Made by a program: the position numbers and the translations under genes
Source: Rhabdophis nuchalis
Lineage: Eukaryota > Chordata > Lepidosauria > Squamata > Natricidae
DNA: 64,000 bases
Reading direction: 5' to 3'
Assembly: GCA_039707465.1 (NCBI GenBank)
Contig: CM077647.1
Span: 44,949,110 to 45,013,109 of the forward strand
The notes under the pieces: model-generated
What the model was told of the DNA's origin: nothing
The model's input: only the letters and a program-made list of their open reading frames with translations
Database searches by the model: none
In this document: piece by piece, positions 1 to 13,300 of the stretch
How the letters are laid out: the number at the start of each line of letters is the position of its first letter
How positions within the stretch are numbered: the first letter of the stretch is position 1

Positions 1-1440
1 GAAATGGAAATATATGAAAGCAATAGCAAAGGATGATGGTTACAAGTACCTAGGCATATTGGAAGCAGATAAGATCTTGAATGAAAAAGTCAAAGAGTCA
101 ACACAAAAGGAATACATCAGGAGGGTCCACAAAATATTAAAATCAAAGCTGAATGACAGAAACATAATTAAAGCCATTAATACATGGGCAGTTCCAGTGA
201 TATGCTATTCAGCTGGAATTATCAACTGGACTCTGGCTAAACTGGAAAACCTGGACCAGAAATCACGGAAACTTTTGAATATATACCATGCTTTACATCC
301 ACGAAGTGACATTGACAGGTTGTACCTGCCAAGAAAAATAGGGGGCAGGGGGCTATTGCAAATCCATCATACTGTAGAAGAAGAAAAACGAAGTTTGAAT
401 AATTATGTGAACCAAAGTACAGAAAAATTGCTGCAGGCTGTAAAAATGGAGAACAGCATAAAAACAACAGAAACAAAGGCAGAATATAAGGAAAAACAGT
501 TGGATGACAGATTAAATAGATGGAAGACCAAGGCTGTGCATGGACAGCACTTGAAAAACATTGAAGGAAAATGTGATGACAACTTGATATGGGCATGGCT
601 TAAGATGGGAACTATCAAGAAAGAAACGGAAGGTTTAATACTGGCCGCTCAAGAACAAGCACTACAAACTAATGCCATGAAAGCGAAGATTCAAAAATCC
701 ACTGACAACCCAAACTGCCGACTTTGCAATAACAAAGTCGAAACTGTTTCACATTTAATATGTGAATGCAGCAAAATCGCAACTGATTACAAAGCTAGAC
801 ATGACCGAGTTGCTAAATTAATTCACGGGTCATTATGTAAAAAATATGGTTTACCTGTATCCAGATAGTCATGAGAACACAAAGTGGAAAAGGTTATCAA
901 GAATGAGAGGGTGAAGATCTTGTGGGACTTTTGAGTACAAACAGACCGTCATTTGGAGCCCAACATACCAGATGAGTCCCAAATCGGGAGAGAGGGCGGT
1001 ATATAAATAAAATAAAATAAAATTAATTAAATTAAATTAGATATCACGGTTGTAGAGGGCCAAAGTGTACAGTTCATTGATATCGCTGTTCCTGGAGATG
1101 CCAGAGTCAAAGAAAAAGAACTACAAAAAATAATGAAATATCGCGACCTGGCCATCAAAACCACACGGCTATGGATGAAGCATGTCATAGTGATACCCAT
1201 TGTCATTGGGGCACTTGGCACCATGTCCAAGAATTTACTAAATATCTCAGCAAATTGCAGCTTCCTGCAATAACACCAGCGGAACTGCAAAAAACTGCGC
1301 TACTTGGAACATCTTACATCCTAAGAAGATACTTGGTTGATACCTAGGATGCTGGCAGCAAACTATCAGCCATTGGCACCAGTCAGTGGTAGTTGCAATG
1401 CATTTTTGAATGTTTAGTTGGCTGAGTTTCATGTTTTATG
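1..1440 (+). mobile_element. R4/Dong-clade LINE relic, 3' half
   Basis: The open frame 14-868 encodes the region after the reverse transcriptase, ending in a zinc knuckle of the type CRLC-X7-H-X4-C (about residues 237-251), as in R2/R4-type LINEs. The restriction-like endonuclease follows in pieces: residues resembling IDIAVPGDARVKEKEL from 1078, a KYRDLAIK segment, a VIPIVIGALGT segment near 1190-1225, then after a frameshift a KTALLGTSYILRR segment ending with a stop near 1345. The unrelated stretch at 973-1036 interrupts it. There are stops and at least two frameshifts, so it is dead. Clade assignment rests on the zinc knuckle plus restriction-like endonuclease order; the 5' part is outside the window. 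Confidence 0.8.
973..1036 (+). repeat. Short retroposon 3' tail inserted in the R4 LINE
   Basis: The R4 reading stops near 972 and resumes near 1037. Between them is a stretch beginning with GAGTCCCAAATCGGGAG and ending in (AAAAT)n/(TTAAA)n. The same kind of end (GAGTCCCGG...AGCGGTATAGAAAT followed by (TTAAA)n) occurs at 38440-38525, so it looks like a heavily truncated copy of one retroposon family. Confidence 0.55.
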
Positions 1441-1446
1441 AGTAAA

Positions 1447-1912
1447 GCAAATAATAATAATAATCTTTATTGTCATTGTAGTAAAATTACAATGAAACTG
1501 GTTTTAACTTCCTGGTGAAAAATTATAACAGAAACAAAAAAAGAGAGAAAAGAAAAAAGAAAAAACTAGCATGTGCATGGAGTAATTGCGGTTGAATTTA
1601 AAAGTATCACAGCCCAAGGATAGAAGCTATCTTTAAACCTGTTTGTTCGGCTGGCTATACTTTGATATCTTCTGCCTGATGGTAGAAGTGCAAACAGATA
1701 CCAACCAGGGTGTGAATCATCTTTGAGAATCTTCCTTGCTCTGCTAAAGCAGCGTGATCTGGCAATGTTATCCAGTGATGTCAGAGGGCAACCGATGGTT
1801 TCTTGTGCCGAATTGATCACTCTCTGTGGTGCCTTGTAGAACAGTAGTTTAATATAGAGATTTTTAACCTCTGCAACTTTAAGATGTATGGACTTCAATT
1901 CCTAGAGTTCCA
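1447..1912 (-). mobile_element. L2/CR1-superclade LINE 3' end
   Basis: On the minus strand, 1898-1566 encodes 110 residues that look like the C-terminus of an L2/Rex-type LINE protein: an FYKAPQRVI segment, HPGWYLFALLPSGRRYQSI and RTNRFKDSFYPWAV. A 3' UTR and an end reading ACAATGACAATAAAG plus (ATT)n follow at 1447-1475. The same terminal motif is found on the + strand at 22610-22640. The copy is strongly 5'-truncated. Confidence 0.65.
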
Positions 1913-2044
1913 CAGTCAGTTTATACATTTTAACATTGGTGAGGTTAAGAAACACTGATCTAAATATGTCTAGATTAGATAAAAGACTGAATTAATTAAA
2001 TAAAACCTCAACTTCTTTGCTTATGATATTTTTATTTTCTGTAG

Positions 2045-2154
2045 GTATAGCAGCCTCTTTTGCTGTCAAGCTTTTTAAAGCATGGATGCTTGAGAAAGAT
2101 GCCAACTCTGTTACCTCTTCTTTAAGAAAGGCTAACTTAGACAAGAGACTGCTT
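2045..2154 (+). CDS. BZW2: BZW2 coding exon ([20 protein letters not shown]...)
   Basis: The acceptor AG is at 2043-2044 and the donor GTAAGT at 2155. The exon begins in phase 1 (last two bases of a Gly codon) and ends on a codon boundary with ...NLDKRLL. It encodes a helical segment upstream of the W2 domain. Confidence 0.95.
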
Positions 2155-3763
2155 GTAAGTATTCCTATTCATATAATCGATGTGACCAATAAGCAAGTTT
2201 TCCTAGGAATCCTGAAGTAAAAAATTAAAACTGTAGATAAATAAAATATAAATATGAATTTTAAAATGGCAAAACCATAAAATCTGAAGAAAATCATCAA
2301 AGAAGAACTAACATCTACTGTAAAAAAAAATTACCAGAAGGGAAGAATAGAAAGTAGGACATTTAAATCCTGAAGTAAATAAAAACACATCCAGTGTGAA
2401 ACACGTCCTTCAGAACTTTGGATTATTCAAATAGTTTCTGGCCAGAACTGGGTGCTGCCCATATGTCAGTTTCCTTTCTTTAATCCCTTCTGCTGTTTAA
2501 AGTACTTTGATCTACCAGATAAACTGTTGAGAGTTACCCAAATAGCTAGCAGTTATGCTCAGCCAGTTAACTCTCTAGATTCAGTGATTCTCCACGTGCT
2601 GTTTTTGAACTGTGGCAATTTGTGTAAGCCAACTAGGTTCTTCATGATTAATATATATTATCTTGCCTCTTTCTGCAACTTAATGATTTTATATGCAAGT
2701 CTGTAAGGATGTATACAAATGCAATCTTCCCCCATCTCTCAGATTATTTATGATTTTGAACAGGATTTAAAATGAGTTTACAAAAATAAAGAATAGTCTT
2801 TTTATTATTCGATTCTAGGAATTGTTTCCAGCCAACCGGCAGAATGTGGACCATTTTGCCAAATATTTCACAGATGCTGGCCTAAAAGAGCTTTCAGACT
2901 TCCTTAGAGTCCAGCAATCATTGGGGACCCGAAAAGAACTACAAAGAGAACTCCAAGAACGTCTTTCTCAAGAATGTCCAATTAAAGAGGTGGAAAAAAT
3001 AGTTTTTCTCTTATTTAAGCTACATAAAGAGAAAAATAAAATGTATTGCTTAAGAACAGAATAGCTTCATGTAATGCTTGTTCCATGGACAGTTGATGTT
3101 ACTGCTCTGATTTTCATAAGGGTTTGCATGCATAAAATTTAATTATGTAAACCTAGGCATAAGGAATTGTAGGCTCAATTTTAGTTACATTTTAACACAT
3201 TTTTGCCATAGCCAATTTTTAAAAAGCCTGAGACATAGGCTCAAGTGAAAAAAAATCCAGAAAAAAAATTCTCAAATGCATCTCTGTGGAGAGGCAACTG
3301 AGCGTATCTCAGAATAGTCTGTGTTGCTCCGTACTTCGCTCTCCCTCCCAGTTTTGGACCTAGAGTAGAGCTCATGTAAGATATTGCTGATGCTATCTAT
3401 TGCTTCAGTTGTTGACTTGTGACATTAACAAAACTGAGTCACTATTTACCATGCAAGAGAGCAGTCATAATAGTTGTCAAATGAGAATGGGTGAAAAAGT
3501 GACATTTCTGAACTTGGACTGACTGGATAATTTTTATCAAAGAGATGGAATAACTTAGCATATCATATGAAGAAAATCCCTTTAGTGAGGAATTCCTTTA
3601 TCGAGGAAATAAAGCTGCCTCCCACTATGCGGTTTTACAACTGTAGGAATTCTCACTCACTATGTGAGGATAAAAATGCAGTGAATTTGCAGTGAAGTTT
3701 ATGCAGTTGAACATTTCCTGTGGAGTGAATCAAAGGCATACAGGAATATGACATACTTACTTC

Positions 3764-3794
<31 letters not shown>

Positions 3795-4362
3795 GTTTTT
3801 GAGCTGATCAATAAATAAGTCAGGGAGACTTTAATTGGTGCTTAACAGGGTGTTGTGACACAAATATATGTGTGTGTGTGTTACGTTTTTGACCTGATCA
3901 ATAAATAAGTCAGGGAGACTAGTATAGATCTCTTTCGAGCTTTTTAGCTCTCATCAGCTAGCCATACCCTTACTGGGATTCGAACCGGGGCTGTATTGCA
4001 TGTCAGGCAAGAGCGTTAGCCATTAAACCAGCCAGGTTTTCTTATTGCATCAGCTGAGACAGGAGGATAAGTATATATAATTGTTCCACAACACCCTGTT
4101 AGGGCCCCAATTAAGGGAGGAAGCATACTGCTTTCCTCTTCTGCCTTTCGGCTGATCACCAGAGACCATCTAGACAGTAAGCCATGTGTTCCGTTGTGTG
4201 ATTTTTTTAAAATATGTGTGTTAGTTTTATGAGTTGATCAATAAATACAGCCCCGGTTCGAATTCCAGTAAGGGTATGGCTAGCTGATGAGAGCTAAAAA
4301 GCTTGAAATAGATCTATACTAGTCTCCCTGATTTATTTATTGACAAGGTGTTGTGGAACAAT

Positions 4363-4396
<34 letters not shown>

Positions 4397-7300
4397 ACTT
4401 TTTTTTTGAATACAAGTTTTTATTGATTTTACAATTTTATAATATTAGGGAAGGGTAATTAGGGTTTATATTATACATTTTAGAGCTTCCATACCAGAGA
4501 TGGTGACTGCAATCGGGTCCTCATACAATATCATGTTAAACAAGTAGTGTTAGGAGATATATACATTTGGCACATTTTTAAGATTCATACTTTCAATCTT
4601 TGGTTTTACATTTTCATCCGTTTCAAGAATTACAATAGTTCAAAATTAATTATTTTTGAGATCTGAGCCTTTTTGCTATCGCACCTTCTTTCTCCCTCCC
4701 CTCAGAGGGCGGGGCCGTGGCTCCTCCTGTCCCTTCTTCATTGCCCAGGATTGAGGAATGTTTTTTAAGAAAGGCCTCGGCCTCTGCAATTGTTTTAATT
4801 CTAATTCTGCCTCCCTCCCAGAATACCAACATTCCTTCAGGCATTAACCATTTAAACCAGATCCCATTTTTATATAATTTTTTAGACAAGAAGGAAAATT
4901 TCCTTCTTGCTTCTCTAATCTTTTCTGGGATCTGCTTTAATATGGCAATATCTTTTTGTTCATATTTCAACGGACCCTCCCATTGTGCCCTTAGTATCTC
5001 CTCCCGTGTGTACCTTCTTAAAAATTTAATATGAATCTCTCTGGGAACTTCATTTATTCTAGCATATGCTGAATTAATTCTATAAATTAAATCTATTTCC
5101 CCCCCAAAGATATTCTTTAGTTTTTTTGATATAATATGCTAAAATTCCACTCATTAAATCTCTTAAATTTTCACCTTCCCTTTCAGGAACATTCTGAAAC
5201 CTAAGGAAGAAAGACATTCTTTCAAATTCAAATTTAGACATGTGCCCAGAAAATTCTGACGTTTCTTTCTGCAATTGTTTTAACTCGTCCCTCATCTCGG
5301 CTGCCCCCTTCTTCAACTCTCCAATTTCCTGTTGGTTAATTGTTATAGTTTTTTGTGACTCCCGCAGTTCATCTCTTAAATCTGAAAAATCTTTCGTCAG
5401 GCCTATCCGCATTTCTTGTATTTCTCTCATTATGTCATCAAGCGTTAGTCCTTTCTCTTTCTCTTTGTCTCCTCCTGTTGCCCCCTTCTGTAACATGGTA
5501 GAAATTTTGGCTTGTTGTGAAGTCGGGGTGGCTCTAGATGAAGTTTGAGCTGGAAGGGCTTTCTGAAAGCACTTCTGTTGCCGTCGAGAACCGGAAATGA
5601 AGTCGTGTGTGACATTTTTGAGCTGATCAATAATATATATATATATACATACATACATTCCTTGGTTTCTCTATTTTCTCCATATACCACTGAGAATTGG
5701 ATCAAAAGAAAAATGCAAAAATACTCTTATTGGTGGCAGATAGGGCAGTGTTATTTAAGGTAATGGCTTGAAAAATGTTGCTTTTATTGTTTTAAACTTC
5801 CCATTCCAGATGGTGCTTTATGTAAAAGAAGAAATGAAAAGAAATGATCTCCCTGAACCAGCAGTGATTGGACTCCTGTGGACTTGTATAATGAATGCTG
5901 TTGAATGGAACAAGAAAGAAGAACTGGTTGCAGAACAAGCACTTAAGCATCTGAAGGTGTGCATGTGGGAAATGTTAGTACATTGAGAATACTTGTTTGA
6001 ATCCTAAAGCTGTGTAAGCAGCTGTTTGAATAGAAGTATGACTACAAAGAAAGAGGCACAGTGGCCTAGCAGTTAAGATGTTGGGCTTGTCAACTGGAAG
6101 ATTGGCAGTTTGAGATCAAAGTACTGCGTGATGGGGTGAGCTCCTGTTCTTGCCCCATCTCCTGCACACCTACCAGTTTGAAAGCATGCAAATTCAAGCA
6201 GATAAATAGGTGCTACTTCAGTGGGAATGTAACAGCATTCTGTGTGCCATTGCTGTATAGTCATGCCAATCACATGATCACGGAAGCGTCATCAGACAGC
6301 ACCGGCTTCTTCAGCTGGGAATCAGCGATCTCACCACTCTTAGAGTCAGGCATGATTGGATAAGGGAAGCCTTTACCTTTTTATTTATTATTGCTAATTG
6401 TGAGGTATGGGATATATATCCCAACAAAATACCTTTTTGGTACGCCAGCATTATGTGTCTGTGATAATAAATTGCACTAACCTCTTTCAAAATCCATCAA
6501 GCTCTTTAAACTTAATACTTATAACATGATAATTTTGCAGTTTCAATTTCAGTGGAATTCTTACGCTGTACTGAGAATAAAGAAATGAGAAGAAAATATG
6601 TGTGTGAATATCTATGTGTGCATACAGCCACTTATCACTCGTCTTCTGAGTTTATATTTTGTAAGAGTAAAAGCCACTTAAACCAACATAAAATGCATTA
6701 TTTTTTTAAACACTGCAATATTGGTATTCCTTAACTTATGACAACAATTGAATCCAACATTTCTGTTGTTAAATGAGATATTTATTAAATGAATTTTCCC
6801 CTATTTAGAAACTATTGCCACCGTTGTTAAGTGAATCACTGCAGTTGATAAGTTAATAACACAGTTTTTAAGTGAATCTAGCTTCCCTATTGATTTTGCT
6901 TGTCAAAAGATCGCAAACGGTGATCACATGACCTTGTGACACAGCAATGATCATAAGTATGAGCCAGTTGCCAGGCATCTGAAGTTTGGTCACATGATCA
7001 TGGGGCTGCTACAAAGGTTGTAAATGTGAAAAATGGTCATGAGTCACTTTTTTCAGTGCCACTGTAACTTTGAACAATTAAGTTGCAAGTTGAGGATTAC
7101 CTGTATTGAAAATATTGCAAAATAAACTTCTGTAGCCTTTGAAACATTTGGATAATATTCTCCTTGGTATTTATCTATAAATAAATAACTCAATTTCTTC
7201 TTTGATTGTTTTAGCAATATGCACCTTTACTGGCAGTATTCAGTACCCAAGGCCAGTCAGAGTTGATCCTCCTTCAGAAAGTTCAGGAATATTGTTATGA

Positions 7301-10300
7301 TAACATCCACTTTATGAAAGCCTTTCAGAAGATTGTGGTGCTCTTTTATAAAGGTACTTTCTTGCATCTATATTTTTTTATTTCAGAGTTATTTTTATTG
7401 CTTTGATTTTTTTAATCTCATTTTTATTATATTTATAAATAACTCAAGGCAGCCACCGTATCTAATACTCCTTTCTTCTCCTCTCCATAATAAACCTATC
7501 AGGTGGGCTGGACTGAGAGAGAGTGACTGGCTCAAAGTCACCCAATTGGCTTTCATGCCTAAAGTGGAACTAGAACTTCCATTCTTCTAGTCTCTAGTCT
7601 TGGGCCTTAAACAATGCAACAAATTGTCTCTACGTACAAATTTCCATATACATATGCATATACATACATGCATGCAAGTATGTATGTATGTATGTACAGT
7701 ATGTATGTATGTAAATAAGAAATTAGTTATGAAAACTTATTATAAGGAATATATCAAATTATGATCCATTGCTATTAAAGTAAATCATAAAATGCAATTA
7801 GGTTTGATAAAATTGGGTTTTACTTCTTGTATGATCAACTGTGGATGGGTAGGTCTTGATACAATCTCTCTTTTTCATTTCAGTATATAAAAAGTAATAA
7901 AAATGTAACAGCTGTGTGTATATTTTTACATTCCAATCATATTTATTTATTTTTCACATTTTTGAAAAATGTCTCCCTCCTCAAGGCAATGTACAATAAA
8001 GTGTAAAAATATAAAAACATCATTTAAGAATTGAAAATTTTTAAAAAATGAATTTAAAAGGAGACAAGGAAGGATGACCCCAGTTAAAAGTTAGCTTAAA
8101 AGGTAAAGGAAGGACTCTCAGGACCCCAACCCCCTGGACTCCCCCATGTGAGGGTAGAGAGCTATGTTTTAATTTCTTTTCAGAAAAGAGATATCCTGGA
8201 GGAGTATTAATATTTTCCATGGAAAAATTCATATTCATTATCCTTGGTGTCTATTTCTATGGATTTTGATATTAGACAATGTTTGTAGTTTTACAAAAGA
8301 GTAAAAGCTTTAAGCATTTATTAGACCAGCTTCAAAAAGTCCAGCATGTTGCTCAGGACATGTCTTGTCAGAATATCAATATGGAAAGGCTTTTTTCTAA
8401 GCTGGAATGAAACTTTACTTTCAGCTACAGACTTTGTTTAGCAAAAGGTGTCTGAATTCCCTAGCAATTTTACTTGTTGGTACATATGCATCATATAATA
8501 ACACCCAAGAGACTAAAGTTTTCCTGCTTCCTGTAATCACTAGTATGGCTATTATTACCCCTCTGGGTCTAAATGCATCACAAAAAAATTAGGTTTCAGA
8601 TCAAAGGTCAAAACATTACCTGATGTTTCTATTTTGATTTAATTACAATTGACTAGTGACTTGATCAGCATAATCAACTGAATTACCTATCAGCTAATTC
8701 AAATAACTCTCACTAAGTGGAAAATATATTCTAGCATAAAACTGAATGACAAAAAGTGATAAATGAAGTAAGGAGAATGAAACAATCAATTTGAAAAGAT
8801 TTCATTGTCTGGCCTAGTATGCCAAAGAATCTACTACAAGTTGACAAGACTCTTTGTTTCTAGCTTGTTTATTAAAAAGATTTGCACAGGTGGGCCAATA
8901 CATTCATCATGAGAGGATGTCAGATAGTTCCTATTTTATTTTTCATATATTTGTAAACAAATTTTATCTGGAAATTCATGTAGCATACACTAATCTGATA
9001 CACAAGAAATGAAGGTTTGGTTTTTAGGGTTTTTTTAAGGTTTTATTGGACTTATATGCCGCCCTTCTCCCAAGGACTCAGGGCAGCGTACAACATAAAA
9101 AACACATATTACAAAAATTTTAAAAAGAGTAAATAAAAAAATCCAATAACCCAATTGACAATTAAAATTAACAATTAACAATTAAAATTAATAATTTATT
9201 TTATTCAGGCCAGGCCGGCTTCTGAAAAAGCCAACTTTTTAGGGAGCGCCGGAAGGACCAGAGATTGGGAATTATGTGGCGCTCCGGGGGCAGCTCATTC
9301 CAGAGGGAAGGCGCATCCATAGAGAAGGCTCTCCCCTTGGGGGTCGCCAGCCGACACTGCCTGGCCGACGGCACCCTGAGGAGGCCGACTTTGTGGGATT
9401 GTACTGGACGATGGGAGGCTACCGGTGGCAGTAGATGGTCTCGCAAGTATCCTGGGCTGAAGCCATGAAGCACTTTGAAGATCATAATTAATACCTTGAA
9501 TCCACCCGGAAGACAACCAGCAACCAATGCAGGATGTCTAAAAGGGATGTAACATGGGAGCACCTAGGTACCCCCATGACAACCCACCCGGCCGCATTCT
9601 GGACCAGCTGGATCCTCCAGATGCTCCTCAAGGGCAGTTCCATGTAGAGAGCATTACAGTAGTCCAGGCAAGAGAAGACGAGGGCATGAGTGACTGTGCA
9701 CAGGGCATCCTGATTCAGAAAGGGGCACAGCTGGTAAAAGGCCCCCCTGGTCACGGCTGTAAAGTGTTCTTCTAAATTAAGCCGTGAAGTCCTTTGGGCT
9801 CTGCACAAACCATCAATACTTCAAGATTGCATTGCTGAATTTTGGCAGCACAAAGGCATTGTGCAATTTTGAGTAATTTGAAGGTGGGAAAGGTGACATC
9901 AAAGAAACTTCAGTTATAACCTACTTTTAAAAAACATCAACATGCAATGGAAATCATAACTGCAACCCTTCTTGTGGTATAACCACATATTTAGTGTTCT
10001 GCTACAGTCTCCATAACGATAGGGGCAGAATTATAGCTGCCATCATAGTCTCATGCATTTGTTGCTTGTAGGTACACTGAGAACTTATGCACAAATTCTT
10101 TGTGTGTTCAATCACACTTGGCCAATAAAGGATATTCCTATATTATAGTCCTTATTCTTTGAATTTGTTCTGACTGTTCTATAGATAAGGTCAACAGCTG
10201 TAAGTCCTCTCTAAAAAGTTAAAGTTGCCCAGACCAATTTTTCAATTTTTCTTGGGTCAGAGGTCATACCAGGGTTTTAAATGGTTGTGAGCCATTCATC

Positions 10301-13300
10301 AAATTAAAAAAATAAAAGGGACATGCAGTTGACATGTTTTTAGGCCTCAAGTAGTATAATAAAATTTAATGAATTGAAGTACCCAGAACATCATCATCTT
10401 CCACGAGATGGTCTCCCTATTAATTTGATTAAAAGTAGACATAGGCATGCTTTCTATCACTTGTTTCTGGCAGTAAAAGAGGCAGAACTGAAATCAAGGC
10501 AGGTTTGTTTGGTTGCTTCTCTGGTGCTGATCTGAACTTGCATTCAGGCACAGCTAGAAGGATCTGAAAGTTGAGTATTGGAAATATTAAACAGCCTATA
10601 ATTCATGGGAAGAGGTTTCCAAAAGGAACAAGCAGTTTATTTTTTGTTCAAAAAGCTTACATGAAAGCAGTCAATTCTTTGGCTAAATTATTATTTTCCC
10701 ATTTTCAGTTTTATTTAAGAATTGTGTTCACATTGATCTTGGATTAGTTGTCATGGAAACCAAAATTCTTTGGTTGGCTCTTACTGGGATTGCTGCTATA
10801 AATACTTGAAGGGGAAAAATAGTTTCAGTAGAACAATTTCAGAATAGTTTTGTTTGTATTGTTTTGAATAATGGCCACTTTAAATGGAAGGCTTCTTTTG
10901 TTTGTTTGTTGTCAATAAGTCTATTCTTCCTTTACTGGAAATAAATATTTTATTAAGCCACTATCTTATTCTTTAACTCAATGTGAAACCTATGTCTCCT
11001 ACTATATTTTCCTTCTCCCATTTTCACCTGAATCTCTTAAGAATGAAAGAAGTTCAGAATATAACAATAGCTCGTATGGGCCACATCAAGATCCATGTTA
11101 TTCTGCCATTTTGTATTCATAGTGGCCAACTGGATACCACTGAGGTGCTTATTAGCAGGAAATGAAGAAATATATTTCTTTTCCCCTTTTCCCTTGTAAT
11201 TCATATTTGAAATGTGCTGATTGAAAAACTGGTGGGCTTTCACAGACCTTCATATAATAGATTCACTGTTCTTTCAAATCCATTAAGTTAATAGCTCTTA
11301 ACATGTCTTGTACTAATGAATTCTACAGATAAATTATGGCGCTATGTGAAGATGTGATTTCTAAATCTGTTTTCAATTAGCTTATTTTTTTTTAATTATT
11401 ATTATATTTATACCCCGCCCTTCTCCAAGTGGACCCAGGGCAGCGCACAGGAATATTAAAATACATACAAAAAACATATAAAATTTTTAAAAACTTATTC
11501 CAATAAAATCCTGCGCTAAAAACCGAATTAAAAATCCCCAAATTTAAAACTATCTAAAAGTCAGTAATGGAGGTTACGCTAGGCCGGCTAGATGGAACAG
11601 ATGTGTCTTCAGACACTTGCGGAAGAGGCGGAGGTCGGAGATGGTGCGAAGTTCAGGGGGTAAGTCATTCCAAAGGGCTGGTCCCGCCACAGAGAAGGCT
11701 CTTCCCCTGGGTGTCGCCAGTCGGCATTGTCCAGCCGACGGCACCCTGAGGAGGCCCTCTCTGTGGGAGCGTATCGGTCTGAGGGATGTATGGGGCAGGA
11801 GGAGGTCTCGCATAGGCCCCGAGCCATGGAGCGCTTTAAAGATGGTCGTCAGAACCTTGAAGCGCACCCGAAAGACCACAGGAAGCCACTGCAGCTCGCG
11901 CAGGATTGGTGTTATGTGGGAGTGTCTAGGCGCTCCCATAATCACCCGCGCGGCTGCATTCTGGACTAGCTGCAGCTTTCGGGTGCACCTCAAGGGAAGC
12001 CCCATGTAGAGAGCATTACAGTAGTCGAGTCGAGAGGTGACGAGTGCTTGAGTGACTGTGCGTAAGGCACCCCGGTCCAGTAAGGGGCGCAATTGGCGCA
12101 TCAGGCGTACCTGATGGAACGCCCCCGTGGCCACGGCTGCCACATGGTCCTCCATAGACAGCCGGGAGTCCAGGAGGACACCCAAATTGCGCGCCCTCTC
12201 CATGGGGGCCGGTGTTTCGCACCCAATGGCCAGGGTTGAAATAATCTGGCTGAACCGGGGTGCCGGAAGCCACAGCCACTCAGTCTTGGACGGGTTGAGC
12301 TTGAGTTTGTTACTACCCATCCAGATCCGTACGGCCTCCAAGCACCGGGACATAACCTCGACGGCATCGTTGGGGTGGTCTGGGGTGGATATGTACAACT
12401 GAGTATCATCAGCGTACAGATGATATCCTACCCCAAAACCACGGATGATCTCACCCAGCGGCTTCATATATGTGTTGAACAGTAGGGGCGAGAGGACCGA
12501 CCCCTGAGGAACCCCACATATGAGGGGCCTCGAGGCCGACCTCTGCCCCTCTGCCAACACACATTGCGACCGACCAGAGAGGTAGGACGAGAACCACCGC
12601 AAAACGGTGCCTCCCAGCCCCAACTCCCCCAGTCGGCGCAATAGGATACCATGGTCGATGGTATCGAAAGCCGCTGAGAGGTCTAATAGGACTAGGATAG
12701 AGGAATATCCTCTATCCCGCGCCCTCCAGAGATCATCAACCAACGCGACCAATGCCGTCTCGGTGCTGTGCCCGGGTCGGAAGCCGGACTGGCGCGGGTC
12801 TAGATAATCAACTTCCTCCAAGTGTCGCGGAAACTGTTGAGCCACCACACTCTCTACAACCTTCACTAAAAAGTGGAGGTTGGAGACGGGACGATAGTTC
12901 TCTAATAATGCTGGATCCAGGGACGGCTTCTTGAGGAGGGGCCTTACTACCGCCTCTTTCAAGACGGCAGGCAAGGACCCCTCACTCAAAGATGCGTTGA
13001 CAATGCCCTGGAGCCAGCCTCGTGTCGTCTCCCAGGATGCCAGTACAAGCCAGGAGGGACACGGGTCCAATAAACATGTGGTAGCCCTAAGTCTCTTTGA
13101 CAACTTGTCCATATCCTCGGTAGTAACAAAATCAAACTCCTCCCAAGATGGTGTCACAAGAGCAGCTTCGGCCCGCTCGACTGGACCACTGTCGATGGAG
13201 GGTAGCTCGCTCCGAATCCGAGTGATTTTCTCCTGCAGATAAATCCCAAATTCCTCTGCTCGACCCTGTAAAGGGGCTTCCCGTGCCCTCTGTTGAAGGA

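Larger units (their letters stand above)
3763..4398. repeat. tRNA-hammerhead ribozyme repeat cluster 1
   Basis: After (TG)n at 3763-3791 come copies of one approximately 340-bp repeat unit in two orientations. A minus-strand copy has its ribozyme at 3912-3970 and tRNA-like module at 3966-4036; a plus-strand partial copy has its ribozyme at 4271-4329. Shared landmarks are GAGCTGATCAATAAATAA (3802, again near 3888 as GACCTG.., near 4231 as GAGTTG..) and ACAACACCCTGTTAG near 4089. A second (TG)n at 4371-4396 ends the cluster where the L1-derived element is inserted; 5605-5660 is its continuation. Confidence 0.8.

Noticed and set aside
3966..4036. A genuine tRNA gene
   Set aside because: The B box is perfect and an A-box-like segment is present, but I could not fold a full acceptor stem and anticodon arm. 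The module recurs as part of the 340-bp repeat.
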